A DNA stretch of 64,000 bases. Source: Saccharomonospora cyanea NA-134 (GTDB lineage Bacteria; Actinomycetota; Actinomycetes; Mycobacteriales; Pseudonocardiaceae). The position numbers were made by a program, and so were the translations under genes. This document shows positions 23,223-32,005 of the stretch, one piece after another; positions within the stretch are counted from its first letter, which is position 1; each line of letters opens with the position of its first letter. The notes beneath the pieces were generated by a model that did no database searches, was not told where the DNA came from, and was given only the letters and a program-made list of their open reading frames with translations. Location: assembly GCF_000244975.1 (NCBI RefSeq), contig NZ_CM001440.1, forward strand, positions 5,041,498 through 5,105,497, in the 5' to 3' direction.

Positions 23223-24683
23223 ATGAGCGAGCGCGACATCATCGACCGGGTTCCGAAGCAGGTCTTCGTCGACGGCGCCTGGCGCGCCTCGTCCGACGGC
23301 AGCGTGTTCGGTGTGGACGACCCCGGCACGGAATCGACGCTGTGCGAGGTGGCCGACGGACAGGCCGACGACGCGAAGGCCGCGGTGGAGGCCGCCGTCG
23401 AGGCGCAGGAGGAGTGGGCGGCCACTCCCCCGAGGCAACGCGGCGAGATCCTGCGGCGGGCGTGGCAGCTCATGACCGACCGGACCGACGAGCTCGCCAC
23501 ACTCATGACGTTGGAGATGGGCAAGAGCCTCACCGAGTCACGGGCCGAGGTCGCCTACGCCGCCGACTACTTCCGGTGGTTCTCCGAGGAGGCCGTGCGC
23601 ATCGACGGCGACTACTCGCGCACGCCGGACGGCAAAGCCCGCATGATCGTCACCCGTCAACCCGTCGGGCCCTGCCTGCTGATCACGCCGTGGAACTTCC
23701 CGCTCGCCATGGGCACCCGCAAGATCGGGCCCGCGGTCGCGGCGGGCTGCACGATGATCGTCAAACCCGCGCAGCTCACGCCGCTGTCGATGCTCGCCCT
23801 CGCGGACCTGCTCACGGAGGCTGGGCTTCCCGGCGGCGTGTTGAACGTCGTGCCGAGCACGTCGGCCAGCCGGGTCGTGAACCCAGTGCTCGCCGACCCC
23901 CGCATCCGGAAGATGTCGTTCACGGGTTCGACGGAGGTGGGCCGCAAGCTCGTCGAGCAGTGTGCTCCGAACCTCCAGCGCATGTCCATGGAACTCGGGG
24001 GCAACGCCGCCTTCCTGGTCTTCGAGGACGCCGACCTCGACGCCGCCGTGGAGGGCGCGGTGACCGCGAAGATGCGGAACAACGGTGAGTCGTGCGTGGC
24101 GGCGAACCGGTTCCTCGTGCACACCTCGATCGCCGAGGAGTTCACCCGCAGGCTCACCGACCGGATGGCGGGCCTGCGAATGGGTCACGGAACGGAACCC
24201 GACGTCGTCGTGGGGCCGCTCGTGAACGACGGGCAGCGCGCCAAGGTGTCCGAACTCGTGGAGGACGCCGTCAGTCGCGGTGCGCGCGCGACCACGGGTG
24301 GCGAACCCGGTGACGGAGCGGGCTACTTCTACCGGCCCACGGTGCTCGCCGACGTCGGAGACGACGCCCGCATCCTCCGCGAGGAGGTGTTCGGCCCGGT
24401 CGCCCCGGTGACGACGTTCGCCGACGAGGACGAGGCGCTGGCCGGCGCGAACGACACCGAGTACGGGCTCGTGGGCTATGTCTTCACCCGCGACCTCGAA
24501 CGTGCCGTGCGGGTGGGCGAGGGCCTGGCGACCGGCATGGTCGGCATCAACACCGGGCTCGTATCCAACACCTCCGCCCCGTTCGGCGGGGTCAAGGCGT
24601 CCGGGTTCGGCCGCGAGGGCGGCCACGAGGGCATCACCGAGTACCTCGACACCAAGTACCTGTCGCTGGCCCTGCGGTCGTGA
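23223..24683 (+). CDS. NAD(P)-dependent succinate-semialdehyde dehydrogenase-type aldehyde dehydrogenase
   Basis: A 486-residue ALDH. Motifs: oxyanion Asn in ITPWNFPLAM, cofactor Lys in MIVKPAQLTPLS, Rossmann FTGSTEVGRKL, general base Glu in MELGGNAAF, catalytic Cys in NNGESCVAANRF, and the C-terminal GREGGHEGITEYLDTKYLSL typical of GabD/SSADH enzymes. Probably oxidises succinate semialdehyde or a similar aldehyde. ATG 23223 (MSERDIID) opens a standard-length protein. It stands alone, so no pathway context sharpens the substrate. Confidence 0.9.
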   Translation: MSERDIIDRVPKQVFVDGAWRASSDGSVFGVDDPGTESTLCEVADGQADDAKAAVEAAVEAQEEWAATPPRQRGEILRRAWQLMTDRTDELATLMTLEMGKSLTESRAEVAYAADYFRWFSEEAVRIDGDYSRTPDGKARMIVTRQPVGPCLLITPWNFPLAMGTRKIGPAVAAGCTMIVKPAQLTPLSMLALADLLTEAGLPGGVLNVVPSTSASRVVNPVLADPRIRKMSFTGSTEVGRKLVEQCAPNLQRMSMELGGNAAFLVFEDADLDAAVEGAVTAKMRNNGESCVAANRFLVHTSIAEEFTRRLTDRMAGLRMGHGTEPDVVVGPLVNDGQRAKVSELVEDAVSRGARATTGGEPGDGAGYFYRPTVLADVGDDARILREEVFGPVAPVTTFADEDEALAGANDTEYGLVGYVFTRDLERAVRVGEGLATGMVGINTGLVSNTSAPFGGVKASGFGREGGHEGITEYLDTKYLSLALRS

Positions 24684-24693
24684 CGCGCGCGGT

Positions 24694-25497
24694 TCACCGC
24701 GTGTACCGCCGCACCTGCCGCTCCGCCGCTTCCAGGGCGGCCCTGGCCGCTTCGGTCCGCCGATGCGCCTTCGCCTCCTCCCGCTCGGCGGCCCGAAGCT
24801 CCCTGCGGGCCTCGTCGCGGACGCGACGGGCCCGCACCTCCGCGTCGCGGCGCCGGCGTTCCGCCTCGACCCGCTCGTTGTCCCGTCGTGAGACGGTCGG
24901 CTCGCGGGTGCTCGGGGCGGGCGGCTCGGCCGGTCGCGGGGTCTCGGTCCGCCCCGGGCGGGACGCGGAACCGTCGCGGCGAGTCGGTGTGCTGGGGAGG
25001 TCGGTGGGCAGCCAGTCCGATTCGAAGACGTCCGGTGGCGACAACGCCGACACCAGGTGGCCCTCGACGACCGCCCTGGCGGCCTCCTCGTCGCCCACCG
25101 CCGCCTGAAGCGTGGCCGCGATCTCCTGCCGGATCGACTCGCCGACGGAACCCCCGGCAGGCGAACACGCCAGCTCGACGAGAGCGGCGACACGCTTGTT
25201 GCGCTCGTGTGTCAGCTCGCGCAGTCGGTCGCCCGCGAGCTGCCGGTGCGCCTCCCGCAGCCGGTCACCGAGTTCGGGCAGCACAGCGACCTCGTCCGCG
25301 TGGTGACGCGCCAACCGGTTCACGAGTGCTGCGGCCTTGGTGGGTTTGCGCAGTCTCCGGATCTTCTCGGCGAGATCTTTCTCACCCCGTTCCCGCGCCT
25401 GCGCCGCATGGCGGTCACGCTCCCTCACGAATTCGCCGGGATCGACGCCGTACACCTCGTTGACCACGGCTTCGAGGCCCTTGTCGGTCGTTGCCAT
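24694..25497 (-). CDS. Coiled-coil protein of unknown function
   Basis: A 267-residue actinobacterial hypothetical. The N-terminal 140 residues are helical with the segments VNEVYGVDPGEFVRERDRH, RRLRKPTKAAALVNRLARHH, LTHERNKRVAALVELA. A Pro/Ser/Arg-rich linker follows. The C-terminal 80 residues are almost entirely Arg/Glu/Ala heptad-like coiled coil ending near RQVRRYTR. No signal peptide or catalytic motif. ATG 25497 (MATTDKGLEA). Similar proteins are common in actinomycetes; function unknown. Confidence 0.75.
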   Translation of the reverse strand: MATTDKGLEAVVNEVYGVDPGEFVRERDRHAAQARERGEKDLAEKIRRLRKPTKAAALVNRLARHHADEVAVLPELGDRLREAHRQLAGDRLRELTHERNKRVAALVELACSPAGGSVGESIRQEIAATLQAAVGDEEAARAVVEGHLVSALSPPDVFESDWLPTDLPSTPTRRDGSASRPGRTETPRPAEPPAPSTREPTVSRRDNERVEAERRRRDAEVRARRVRDEARRELRAAEREEAKAHRRTEAARAALEAAERQVRRYTR

Positions 25498-25575
25498 GCG
25501 TCCCGGATTCCCGCGGGGCGGGCGATCGAGGCGTGGATTGTCGCGGTTACGGTGTCGCCAGAGGGAGGACACACC

Positions 25576-25878
25576 TTGGGTATTGACACGATCGAGTTCT
25601 ACTGGCGCCCCGGATGCCCGTTCTGCGCGATCCTGCGGGGTCGACTGCGGGAGAGCGGCCTGCCGGTGCGGGAGACCAACATCTGGGAGGACTCGGACGC
25701 CGCCGCACGCGTGCGTTCGGTCAACGGCGGCAACGAGACCGTCCCCACCGTCTTCATCGGGGAGCGGGCGCTGGTCAACCCGAGCATGGACGAGTTGACG
25801 GCCGTGATCGAGCAGGAGGCGCCGGAGCTGTTCGCGCTGGCCCAGCCCGCCGCCCAGGGCCACGGCTCGCGGCACTGA
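25576..25878 (+). CDS. Mycoredoxin/glutaredoxin-like protein
   Basis: A 100-residue thioredoxin-fold protein with an RPGCPFCAILRG active site, the conserved SVNGGNETVPTVFIG (cis-Pro region) and NPSMDEL, as in actinobacterial mycoredoxins that reduce mycothiol mixed disulfides. The start is TTG 25576 (LGIDTIEFYW), supported by GGGAGG 7 nt upstream; no ATG or GTG suits. A C-terminal tail of about 20 residues (QPAAQGHGSRH) is extra compared with mycoredoxin-1. It diverges from the coiled-coil gene. Confidence 0.88.
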   Translation: MGIDTIEFYWRPGCPFCAILRGRLRESGLPVRETNIWEDSDAAARVRSVNGGNETVPTVFIGERALVNPSMDELTAVIEQEAPELFALAQPAAQGHGSRH

Positions 25879-25890
25879 AGCGATTTCACC

Positions 25891-26379
25891 TCAGCTCCGG
25901 TCCTCCGGCGTCGGCGTGGGCACGATCCGGAACACGGGGTGCTTACCGGCCGCGGCCCGGAGTTCGTCGTCGGACGTACCAGCGGTCACTCCGTCGAAGA
26001 ACGCGCCGGCCTCCCAGGCCCAGCGGCGGAGGTAGGCACGGAGCACGGGCAACCGGGTGTCGTCGAGAACCTCGACACCGGTGAACCACTGCTCGCGCCT
26101 GCCCACCGTGAGCCTGCCGCGTCCGGCGGCCCGCAGGTTGCGCACCCACTCGGTGTTGCCGCGTGCCGCGACCAGGTACTGCTCGCCGTCGAGGGTGAGC
26201 ACGTTCACCGGCGTCGAGCGCATGATCCCGGTGTTACGTCCCGCGACGGAGAGCACCCGGCTTCCCCACAGACTCAGACCCCGCCGGGTCAGCGCGGCGA
26301 CGATGCGGTTCACGGCCCTGGACAGCCGTCCGGGCGGCAGGTAGCGGGTCGTGCCGGTCCTGTTGGCGGCGTCGGTCAT
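25891..26379 (-). CDS. DDN-family (F420-dependent) nitroreductase-like oxidoreductase
   Basis: A 162-residue split-barrel protein of the deazaflavin-dependent nitroreductase family. Characteristic segments are SVAGRNTGIMRSTPVNVL, YLVAARGNTEWVRNLRAAG and the C-terminal HPVFRIVPT. These enzymes use F420H2 to reduce quinones or nitro compounds. ATG 26379 (MTDAANR) is preceded by AAGGGG; a frame 36 nt longer exists but lacks support. It diverges from the TetR gene, and the gap between them holds three palindromes, so TetR control is likely. Confidence 0.85.
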   Translation of the reverse strand: MTDAANRTGTTRYLPPGRLSRAVNRIVAALTRRGLSLWGSRVLSVAGRNTGIMRSTPVNVLTLDGEQYLVAARGNTEWVRNLRAAGRGRLTVGRREQWFTGVEVLDDTRLPVLRAYLRRWAWEAGAFFDGVTAGTSDDELRAAAGKHPVFRIVPTPTPEDRS

Positions 26380-26407
26380 CGGGAGCCCCTTCCCTCGCGG
26401 AGATTCA

Positions 26408-26473
26408 GAGAGCACTGCTCTCGATTGTGTTCAGTGAACACGAGAAGTCGCGACAAAGCAAGAGCAGTGCTCT
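26408..26473. promoter_or_regulatory. Operator cluster: three palindromes upstream of TetR and DDN genes
   Basis: AGAGCACTGCTCT at 26409-26421, GTGTTCAGTGAACAC at 26427-26441 (7-bp arms about a central G), and AGAGCAGTGCTCT at 26461-26473, which is the exact reverse complement of the first. They lie between divergent genes and are the natural binding sites for the TetR regulator and perhaps a second factor. Confidence 0.65.
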
Positions 26474-26514
26474 CGTCTGTGTTCGTCGATCTCGGATGTG
26501 TCAGACTGACGGGC

Positions 26515-27255
26515 ATGGCCCCGACTCCCGTCCACCGGAGCGCCCGGCAACGCGCCAGAGCGGAGATCACGCTCGCGATCAAGGAAGAAGCCCGGCGGCA
26601 GCTCGGCGTCCAGGGCGCCCAGGCGCTGTCCCTGCGCGCCGTCGCCAGAGAACTGGGCATGGTGTCGTCAGCGCTGTACCGCTACTTCACCAGCCGCGAC
26701 GACCTTCTCACCGCCCTGATCATCGACGCGTACGACAGCCTGGGCGAGGCCGCCGAGTCGGCCGTGCGCCACCACGACGGCGCACGCGCACAGTGGACCG
26801 CGGCCTGTCACGCCGTACGCGACTGGGCGCTGCGAAGCCCACACGAATACCTGCTGATCTACGGTTCACCGGTTCCCGGCTACCAGGCACCACAGGACAC
26901 GATCGGTCCGGCCAGCCGCGTCCCGCGCGTGCTCGTCGGGGCACTCGCAACAGCCGTCTCCCGCGGCGAACTCACGAAAACCCCGGGGACCACGGAGAAC
27001 CCCGACGGAGCCCGGCTGCCCGCCCCGCTGCTCCCACAGCTCGACGCCGTCGTCGCCGCGCTCGATGTCGACGTGCCCGCTCCACTGCTCACGAGGGGAC
27101 TCGTCGCATGGACACAGTTGTTCGGGATGGTCAGTTTCGAGCTGACAGGCCAGTTCACAGGCACTCTCGACCCGGCCGACGCCTTCTTCTCCCACACGAT
27201 CGAACGAATGGCCGACTTCGTCGGGCTTGCCGGTGGACGCCGGAATGGCGGGTGA
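26515..27255 (+). CDS. TetR-family transcriptional regulator
   Basis: A 246-residue regulator with an N-terminal HTH (QGAQALSLRAVARELGMVSS, then ALYRYFTSRDDLLTALI) and a C-terminal domain of the TetR_C_33 kind (HEYLLIYGSPVPGYQAP, AWTQLFGMVSFELTGQF). ATG 26515 is the first codon before the HTH; the long frame upstream is non-coding. The palindromes between 26408 and 26473 are its likely operators, making it an autoregulator and a controller of the DDN gene. The ligand is unknown. Confidence 0.9.
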   Translation: MAPTPVHRSARQRARAEITLAIKEEARRQLGVQGAQALSLRAVARELGMVSSALYRYFTSRDDLLTALIIDAYDSLGEAAESAVRHHDGARAQWTAACHAVRDWALRSPHEYLLIYGSPVPGYQAPQDTIGPASRVPRVLVGALATAVSRGELTKTPGTTENPDGARLPAPLLPQLDAVVAALDVDVPAPLLTRGLVAWTQLFGMVSFELTGQFTGTLDPADAFFSHTIERMADFVGLAGGRRNGG

Positions 27256-27328
27256 AAGGCAACGGCGCGACCATCGACTAGGGAGGACAGCAGCCGGTCA
27301 AAGCCCCGAGGTCACCGAAGGAGAAGCC

Positions 27329-27760
27329 ATGGCCACACGCGACGCGACCACTCACTGGAAGGGCGGGCTCAACTCGGGAACGGGCGAGCTCACGCTCGAC
27401 TCGTCGAACTCGGCCCGGTTCAACGTCTCGTTCCCCCGCCGGGTCGGCGAGCCCGAGGGCACGACGAGCCCCGAGGAGTTGATCGCCGCGGCACAGGCGT
27501 CCTGCCTGGCCATGAACCTCGCCGGAACCCTGGAGAAGGACGGGCTGACCCCGAGCACCATCGACGTCACCGCCTCGGTGACCGTCGAACCCGCCGACGG
27601 GGGCTTGAGCATCAACACCGTCGACATCACCCTGCGAGCCGCCGTGGACGGCGTCGACGAGGAGCGGTTCAGCCGCCTCGCGGAGAAGGCGAAGGAGACG
27701 TGTCCCGTCAGCCGCGCGCTCGCGGGGACCACGATCACGATGGATGCCGACCTCGCCTGA
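27329..27760 (+). CDS. OsmC/Ohr-family peroxiredoxin
   Basis: A 143-residue OsmC-type protein with both redox Cys residues: AAQASCLAMNLAGTL (peroxidatic) and KETCPVSRALAGT (resolving). WKGGLNSGTGELTLDS and the SPEELIAAAQ motif are typical of the OsmC subgroup that reduces organic hydroperoxides. ATG 27329 is preceded by GAAGGAGA at 4 nt. The gene lies 73 nt after the TetR gene on the same strand and may be co-transcribed with it. Confidence 0.9.
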   Translation: MATRDATTHWKGGLNSGTGELTLDSSNSARFNVSFPRRVGEPEGTTSPEELIAAAQASCLAMNLAGTLEKDGLTPSTIDVTASVTVEPADGGLSINTVDITLRAAVDGVDEERFSRLAEKAKETCPVSRALAGTTITMDADLA

Positions 27761-27775
27761 CGCCGCCCGTCCGGC

Positions 27776-28975
27776 TCAGGCAGGTGGCGCGAGGACGACC
27801 ACGGAGTTGTGCCCACCCATGCCCAGAGACGACTTCACGGTGAGGCGGTCGTCCACGTCCACGGTCCCGTGCAGCAGCCTCGGGTGAGCTTCGGAGACTC
27901 GGGGTGGCGCGGGTACGTGACCACGGTCGTAGCCGAGCGCCGCCACGGCCACCTCCACGGCAGCCGCCGCCCCCTGACAGTGCCCGACCAGCGGCTTCAC
28001 CGAGTACAGGCCCGCGTCGTCGGCGAACAACTCGTCGGCGATCGCCGCCTCCGCCGTGTCGCACTGCCGGGTGCCGGGGCCGTGGGCGTTCAGGTAGCCG
28101 ACCGCGCTGGCCGGCACGCCCGCGTCGCGCAGGGCCTCATGGAAGGCGAGCCTGACCTGCGGCAGCTCCGGATCGATCGACGTGGCGTGGAAGGCGTCGT
28201 GCGACATGGCACCGCCCAGCAACGTCGAGTACGGCGCCCGCGCCCGCCTCGACACCACGAAGGCCACCGACGCCTCGCCCATCACGAACCCGCGGCTGCC
28301 CTCCTGGAACGGGCGGCACCCGTCGAGCGGGTCGGTGTCCACCACCGTGACCCCCAGCCGCACGAAGTGCCGGACGTTCTCGGGCGTCAACGACAGGTCG
28401 GTGGCCACCAGCACGACGTCGTCGACGAGGCCCGCTTCCAGCCACAGCTTCGCGGTGAGCAGGCCCGCGTTGCCGGACGCGCACATGGCCGAGACGTTCA
28501 TCGCGGGACCGTGGAAACCGTACTCCTGCATGAGCGTGGACATCGGCGTCGACGGCATCAGCGCGAGGTAGTCCCTCGCCCTGAGGTCACCGTGTTCCAG
28601 CAGGTAGAAGTCTCGCCACAGGTCCACCTCCCCGAGCACGACCGCGTGGAGCAGACCTACCCGGCGACCCTCGCGCCACCCGCGCCGGTGTGCGTCGTCG
28701 ATCGCCTCGCGAGCAGCCGCCCGCATGGCTCTGGCGAACCGCCCCCTGCCGTCCGACGGGTCTCCCCCCTCCGGGACCCGCGCCACCCAGCCGTCGCCGG
28801 GGACGCCGGGGACACCGGGGACGCCGGGGACACTGCCCTCCCCACAGCCGTACCCCCGGGTGAGCGTCGCCGCGGGCTTGGCCGTCCGCAGCCCCTCCCA
28901 CAGGGCCTCGCGCCCCCAGCCGTAGCCGGTGACCGCCCCGACTCCACAAATCCCGATTCCGCCTCGTGGGCTCAC
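27776..28975 (-). CDS. Stand-alone beta-ketoacyl synthase-like protein
   Basis: A 399-residue thiolase-fold condensing enzyme with a complete KS triad: Cys in NVSAMCASGNAG, His in YLNAHGPGTRQCD, and His in VKPLVGHCQGAAA; GMGGHNSVVVLAP closes the fold. The pattern resembles FabF and polyketide KS proteins, but there is no ACP, acyltransferase or other polyketide gene nearby. GTG 28975 follows GAGGGG by 6 nt. Residues 51-64 contain a VPGVPGVPGVPG run encoded by a 9-nt tandem repeat. It may make a special fatty acid or pigment precursor; this is not determined. Confidence 0.8.
   Translation of the reverse strand: MSPRGGIGICGVGAVTGYGWGREALWEGLRTAKPAATLTRGYGCGEGSVPGVPGVPGVPGDGWVARVPEGGDPSDGRGRFARAMRAAAREAIDDAHRRGWREGRRVGLLHAVVLGEVDLWRDFYLLEHGDLRARDYLALMPSTPMSTLMQEYGFHGPAMNVSAMCASGNAGLLTAKLWLEAGLVDDVVLVATDLSLTPENVRHFVRLGVTVVDTDPLDGCRPFQEGSRGFVMGEASVAFVVSRRARAPYSTLLGGAMSHDAFHATSIDPELPQVRLAFHEALRDAGVPASAVGYLNAHGPGTRQCDTAEAAIADELFADDAGLYSVKPLVGHCQGAAAAVEVAVAALGYDRGHVPAPPRVSEAHPRLLHGTVDVDDRLTVKSSLGMGGHNSVVVLAPPA
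28798..28834 (-). repeat. 9-nt tandem repeat inside the ketosynthase gene
   Basis: Four copies of CCGGGGACG/CCGGGGACA in a row encode Val-Pro-Gly repeats in a surface loop of the ketosynthase. A change in copy number would keep the frame. Confidence 0.7.
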
Positions 28976-29174
28976 GATGCACCCCTCACTTCGGTTCGCA
29001 TTCCTGACGGGCCGTCCCGACGCTGTCGAACGGCGCAGCGCGAAATGACCGCCTACTCTGGTGACGGCCGGTCGAGAGACCGCAAGACGCATGCCGCGAC
29101 AGATGAGGACGATTCCTCCTATTCGCCTAGCGGTGATTTCATGCTGTAATCAAACTCCCGGTGACGAGCAGCGG

Positions 29175-31946
29175 ATGGACTTGATCATGGAGGCGTACAC
29201 CCAAGACGAGGTTTCCACCGGGCGGAACCGGGAGGACGTCGTCGAGCTCGCGCTTGCCGCGAGCGCCGCGGGCACGTGGTCTGTCGAGTTCCCCGGCTAC
29301 GGCGTTACGTGGAGTGCGGAGCTGCCCGAGGTCCTCGGAGCGGATCACGACAGCGCCGAGGCGGTGCGCGAGCGGCTGCTCGAATTGATCGAGCCGTTGA
29401 CCATGGCGGCAGAGAATTGCCCGGTGTGGCACAATTTCGATCTCGAGCAGAGCCACACGACGCCCGGCGGTGAAACTCGATGGACCCGCTTTCTCGCCCG
29501 CGCGCAGGGCAATGCCGTCACCGGCAGGGTGGACCGACTCGTGGGAATCGCCACGGACGTGACTGAACGGCGCGGAAACACGCAGGCACTGGCCGATCTC
29601 GCCGACCGCTACCGCCTGCTCGTGGAGTTCAGCCCCGACGGCATCTGCGTGCACCAGGACGGCGATCTGGTCTACGTCAACCCCGCCGCGGCCCGGTTCG
29701 TCGCGGCCGAGGAACCCGCGGCGCTGCTCGGCCGCCCGATCATCGACTTCGTGAGCCCGTCGGCGGTGTCGGAGTTGCTGCGGCGGGTGTCCTCCCTCGG
29801 GAGCCCCGGTGAGGCCACCAAACCCACCAAGGTGCGGCTCTCCCGGCTCGACGGAGGCTCGATGCTCATCGAGTCGGTGTCGGTGCGCACCACCTGGAAG
29901 GGCAAGCCCGCCTACCAGGTGATCATGCGGGACATCTCGGCGCAGAAGGCCGCGGAGGCGGCGCTGCGCTACCAGGCCGCCCTGGTGAGCCACGTCAGCG
30001 ACGCGATCATCGGCACGACGTCGGACGGCATGGTGACGAGCTGGAACCCGGCCGCCGAACGCATCTACGGGCACGGGGAGAACGCCGCGCTCGGCAGACC
30101 GGTGGGCGAACTCGTGGGCGCGACACTCGATCCGCAGGCCGTGATCGCCGGGGGTGGTGTGGTCGAGGCGGAACATCGCAAGGCCGACGGATCCGCACTG
30201 ACCGTGCGGGTGTCGGCCTCCCCGATGGACCGCGGTTACGTGTTGGTCTGTGCCGACGAGACCGCCCGCAGGGCCGCCGAACGCCGTTATCGCACGGTGG
30301 TGGCCGCGCTCGACGAGGGCGTCGTCGTGACGGACGCCCACGGCTTCGTCGCCTCGGCCAACCCCGCGTCGGGCCGGATCCTGGGGCTACCGGTCGAAGC
30401 GATGATCGGCTGCTCGCCGACCCTGTTCCCGCTGTACGACGAGTCGGGTGCGCGTATCCCGCCGAGTGAGTACCCCTCGGCGACGACGCGGACCACGGGC
30501 CTGGCGATGAACGGCCGCGTGGTGCGGGCACGTCGTCCCGACGGGCGCTGGGTGTGGCTGTCGATGAGCTGCCGTCCGCTGGACCCGAACGCCACCCCTC
30601 CCTACCAGGTCGTCACGTCCTTCACCGACATCACCGAGCGCAAGGCCATCGGCGAGCGGCTCGAACACGACGCCACCCACGACCCGCTCACCAACCTCGC
30701 CAACCGCACGCTCGTGCTCCAACGGTTGGAGGAGGCCCTGCGGCGGCGCGACGGCAGGTCGCCGGCCTGCGTGCTGTTCATCGACCTGGACAAGTTCAAG
30801 GTCATCAACGACTCCCTGGGCCACGGCATCGGTGACAAGGTGCTGCGGATCGCCGGGCAGCGGCTGAAGAACTGCGTGCGCCGCCACGACGTGGTCGGCA
30901 GGCTCGGTGGCGACGAGTTCGCGGTCGTGACCTTCGACGTGGAGCACGGCAAGCAGATCCAGGCGCTCATCGACCACATCCGCACCGCGCTCACCGAACC
31001 CATCACGGTGGAGGGGCGCAGGCTGCGCGTCGACGCGAGCATCGGAGTCGTGACGGCCCGCGAGGGTGACGAGCGTTCGGCCGAGGACCTGCTGCGCGAC
31101 GCCGACGTGGCGATGTACCAGGCCAAGACGCGCGGTCGGGGCAGGCACGAGTTCTTCGACGTCGAGTTGCGGGAGCGGGTGCAGCGGCAGCTACGGCTGG
31201 AGCAGGACCTGCGCGACTCGGTTCGGGGTGGGCAACTCTGGGTCGCCTACCAACCCGTCGTCGACCTGCGCACCTACCAGCGGGTGGCCGTGGAGGGCCT
31301 GCTGCGCTGGCAGCACCCCGTGCACGGGTCGATCTCGCCGGCCGAGTTCATCCCGCTGGCCGAGGAGAGCGACCTCATCAACCTCATCGGCGGGCACATG
31401 ATGAGGACGGCCACGCGTGAGCTCGCGCGGCGCAGGCTGCGCGAGGGCGTGCGCACGAGGCTCACCGTGAATCTCTCCGCTCGGCAGCTCGACGACGACT
31501 CCGTGGTCGACGCCGTCAACGACGCGCTGCGCAGCACGGGCCTTCCGCCCGGGGAGCTCTGCCTCGAAATCACCGAGAGCGCCCTCATGCGGGACCCCGG
31601 AGCGGCGGCCGAGGTGCTCACCTCGTTGCGCGGCCTCGGAGTCCGGCTGGCGATCGACGACTTCGGCACGGGCTACTCGTCGCTGGCACAGCTGTGGAAG
31701 CTGCCCCTGGACACCCTCAAGATCGACCGTTCGTTCGTGGCCGGTCTCGACGGTCCGGACCAGGCAGATGCCGAGGCGATCATCAAGGGCATCGTCACGA
31801 TGGCCCACTCGATCGGCCTCACCGTGATCGCCGAAGGCACCGAGAACGAACGCCAGGTGGCGATCCTGCGGGAACTCGGCTGTGACCAGGCACAGGGCTT
31901 CCACTTCGGCAGGCCGGCACCCGCCGACGAGGTGTTCGGGAACTGA
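29175..31946 (+). CDS. PAS-GGDEF-EAL cyclic-di-GMP signalling protein
   Basis: A 923-residue cytosolic protein with about four PAS-like sensor domains (residues 15-490; YRLLVEFSPDGICVHQDGDL, VSHVSDAIIGTTSDGMVTSW, VVAALDEGVVVTDAHGF). The GGDEF cyclase domain (about 500-660) has an intact active site RLGGDEFAVV and an inhibitory RxxD (RRHD) five residues upstream. The EAL phosphodiesterase domain (about 675-920) has VEGLLRW, NLSARQL, LEITESAL, DDFGTGYSSL, KIDRSFV and VIAEGTEN, so catalysis is likely retained. ATG 29175 (MDLIMEAYTQ) is chosen; ATG 29187 is possible. Stands alone. It probably makes and breaks c-di-GMP in answer to a small ligand or redox cue. Confidence 0.92.
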   Translation: MDLIMEAYTQDEVSTGRNREDVVELALAASAAGTWSVEFPGYGVTWSAELPEVLGADHDSAEAVRERLLELIEPLTMAAENCPVWHNFDLEQSHTTPGGETRWTRFLARAQGNAVTGRVDRLVGIATDVTERRGNTQALADLADRYRLLVEFSPDGICVHQDGDLVYVNPAAARFVAAEEPAALLGRPIIDFVSPSAVSELLRRVSSLGSPGEATKPTKVRLSRLDGGSMLIESVSVRTTWKGKPAYQVIMRDISAQKAAEAALRYQAALVSHVSDAIIGTTSDGMVTSWNPAAERIYGHGENAALGRPVGELVGATLDPQAVIAGGGVVEAEHRKADGSALTVRVSASPMDRGYVLVCADETARRAAERRYRTVVAALDEGVVVTDAHGFVASANPASGRILGLPVEAMIGCSPTLFPLYDESGARIPPSEYPSATTRTTGLAMNGRVVRARRPDGRWVWLSMSCRPLDPNATPPYQVVTSFTDITERKAIGERLEHDATHDPLTNLANRTLVLQRLEEALRRRDGRSPACVLFIDLDKFKVINDSLGHGIGDKVLRIAGQRLKNCVRRHDVVGRLGGDEFAVVTFDVEHGKQIQALIDHIRTALTEPITVEGRRLRVDASIGVVTAREGDERSAEDLLRDADVAMYQAKTRGRGRHEFFDVELRERVQRQLRLEQDLRDSVRGGQLWVAYQPVVDLRTYQRVAVEGLLRWQHPVHGSISPAEFIPLAEESDLINLIGGHMMRTATRELARRRLREGVRTRLTVNLSARQLDDDSVVDAVNDALRSTGLPPGELCLEITESALMRDPGAAAEVLTSLRGLGVRLAIDDFGTGYSSLAQLWKLPLDTLKIDRSFVAGLDGPDQADAEAIIKGIVTMAHSIGLTVIAEGTENERQVAILRELGCDQAQGFHFGRPAPADEVFGN

Positions 31947-31955
31947 CGACACCGA

Positions 31956-31987
31956 CACGGGATTTTCCCGCACAGGATAATCCCGTG
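31956..31987 (+). terminator. Hairpin after the c-di-GMP gene
   Basis: CACGGGATT (31956-31964) pairs with AATCCCGTG (31979-31987), loop 14 nt, starting 9 nt after the stop. TTTT lies in the loop rather than after the stem, so termination is plausible but not certain. Confidence 0.45.
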
Positions 31988-32000
31988 CAGGATAATCCCG
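31973..32000 (+). repeat. Tandem 13-mer CAGGATAATCCCG, two copies
   Basis: Exact copies at 31973-31985 and 31988-32000 (15-nt period) lie just before the broken ATPase gene. The start codon of that gene is missing directly after this repeat, so a slippage or deletion event here may have removed it. Confidence 0.6.
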
Positions 32001-32005
32001 CGTAG

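Noticed and set aside
31268-31330. EAL domain with EGL instead of EAL, suspected inactive
   Set aside because: The catalytic Glu and all other metal and loop motifs (NLSARQL, DDFGTG, KIDRSFV, VIAEG) are intact; A-to-G at this position is common in active enzymes.
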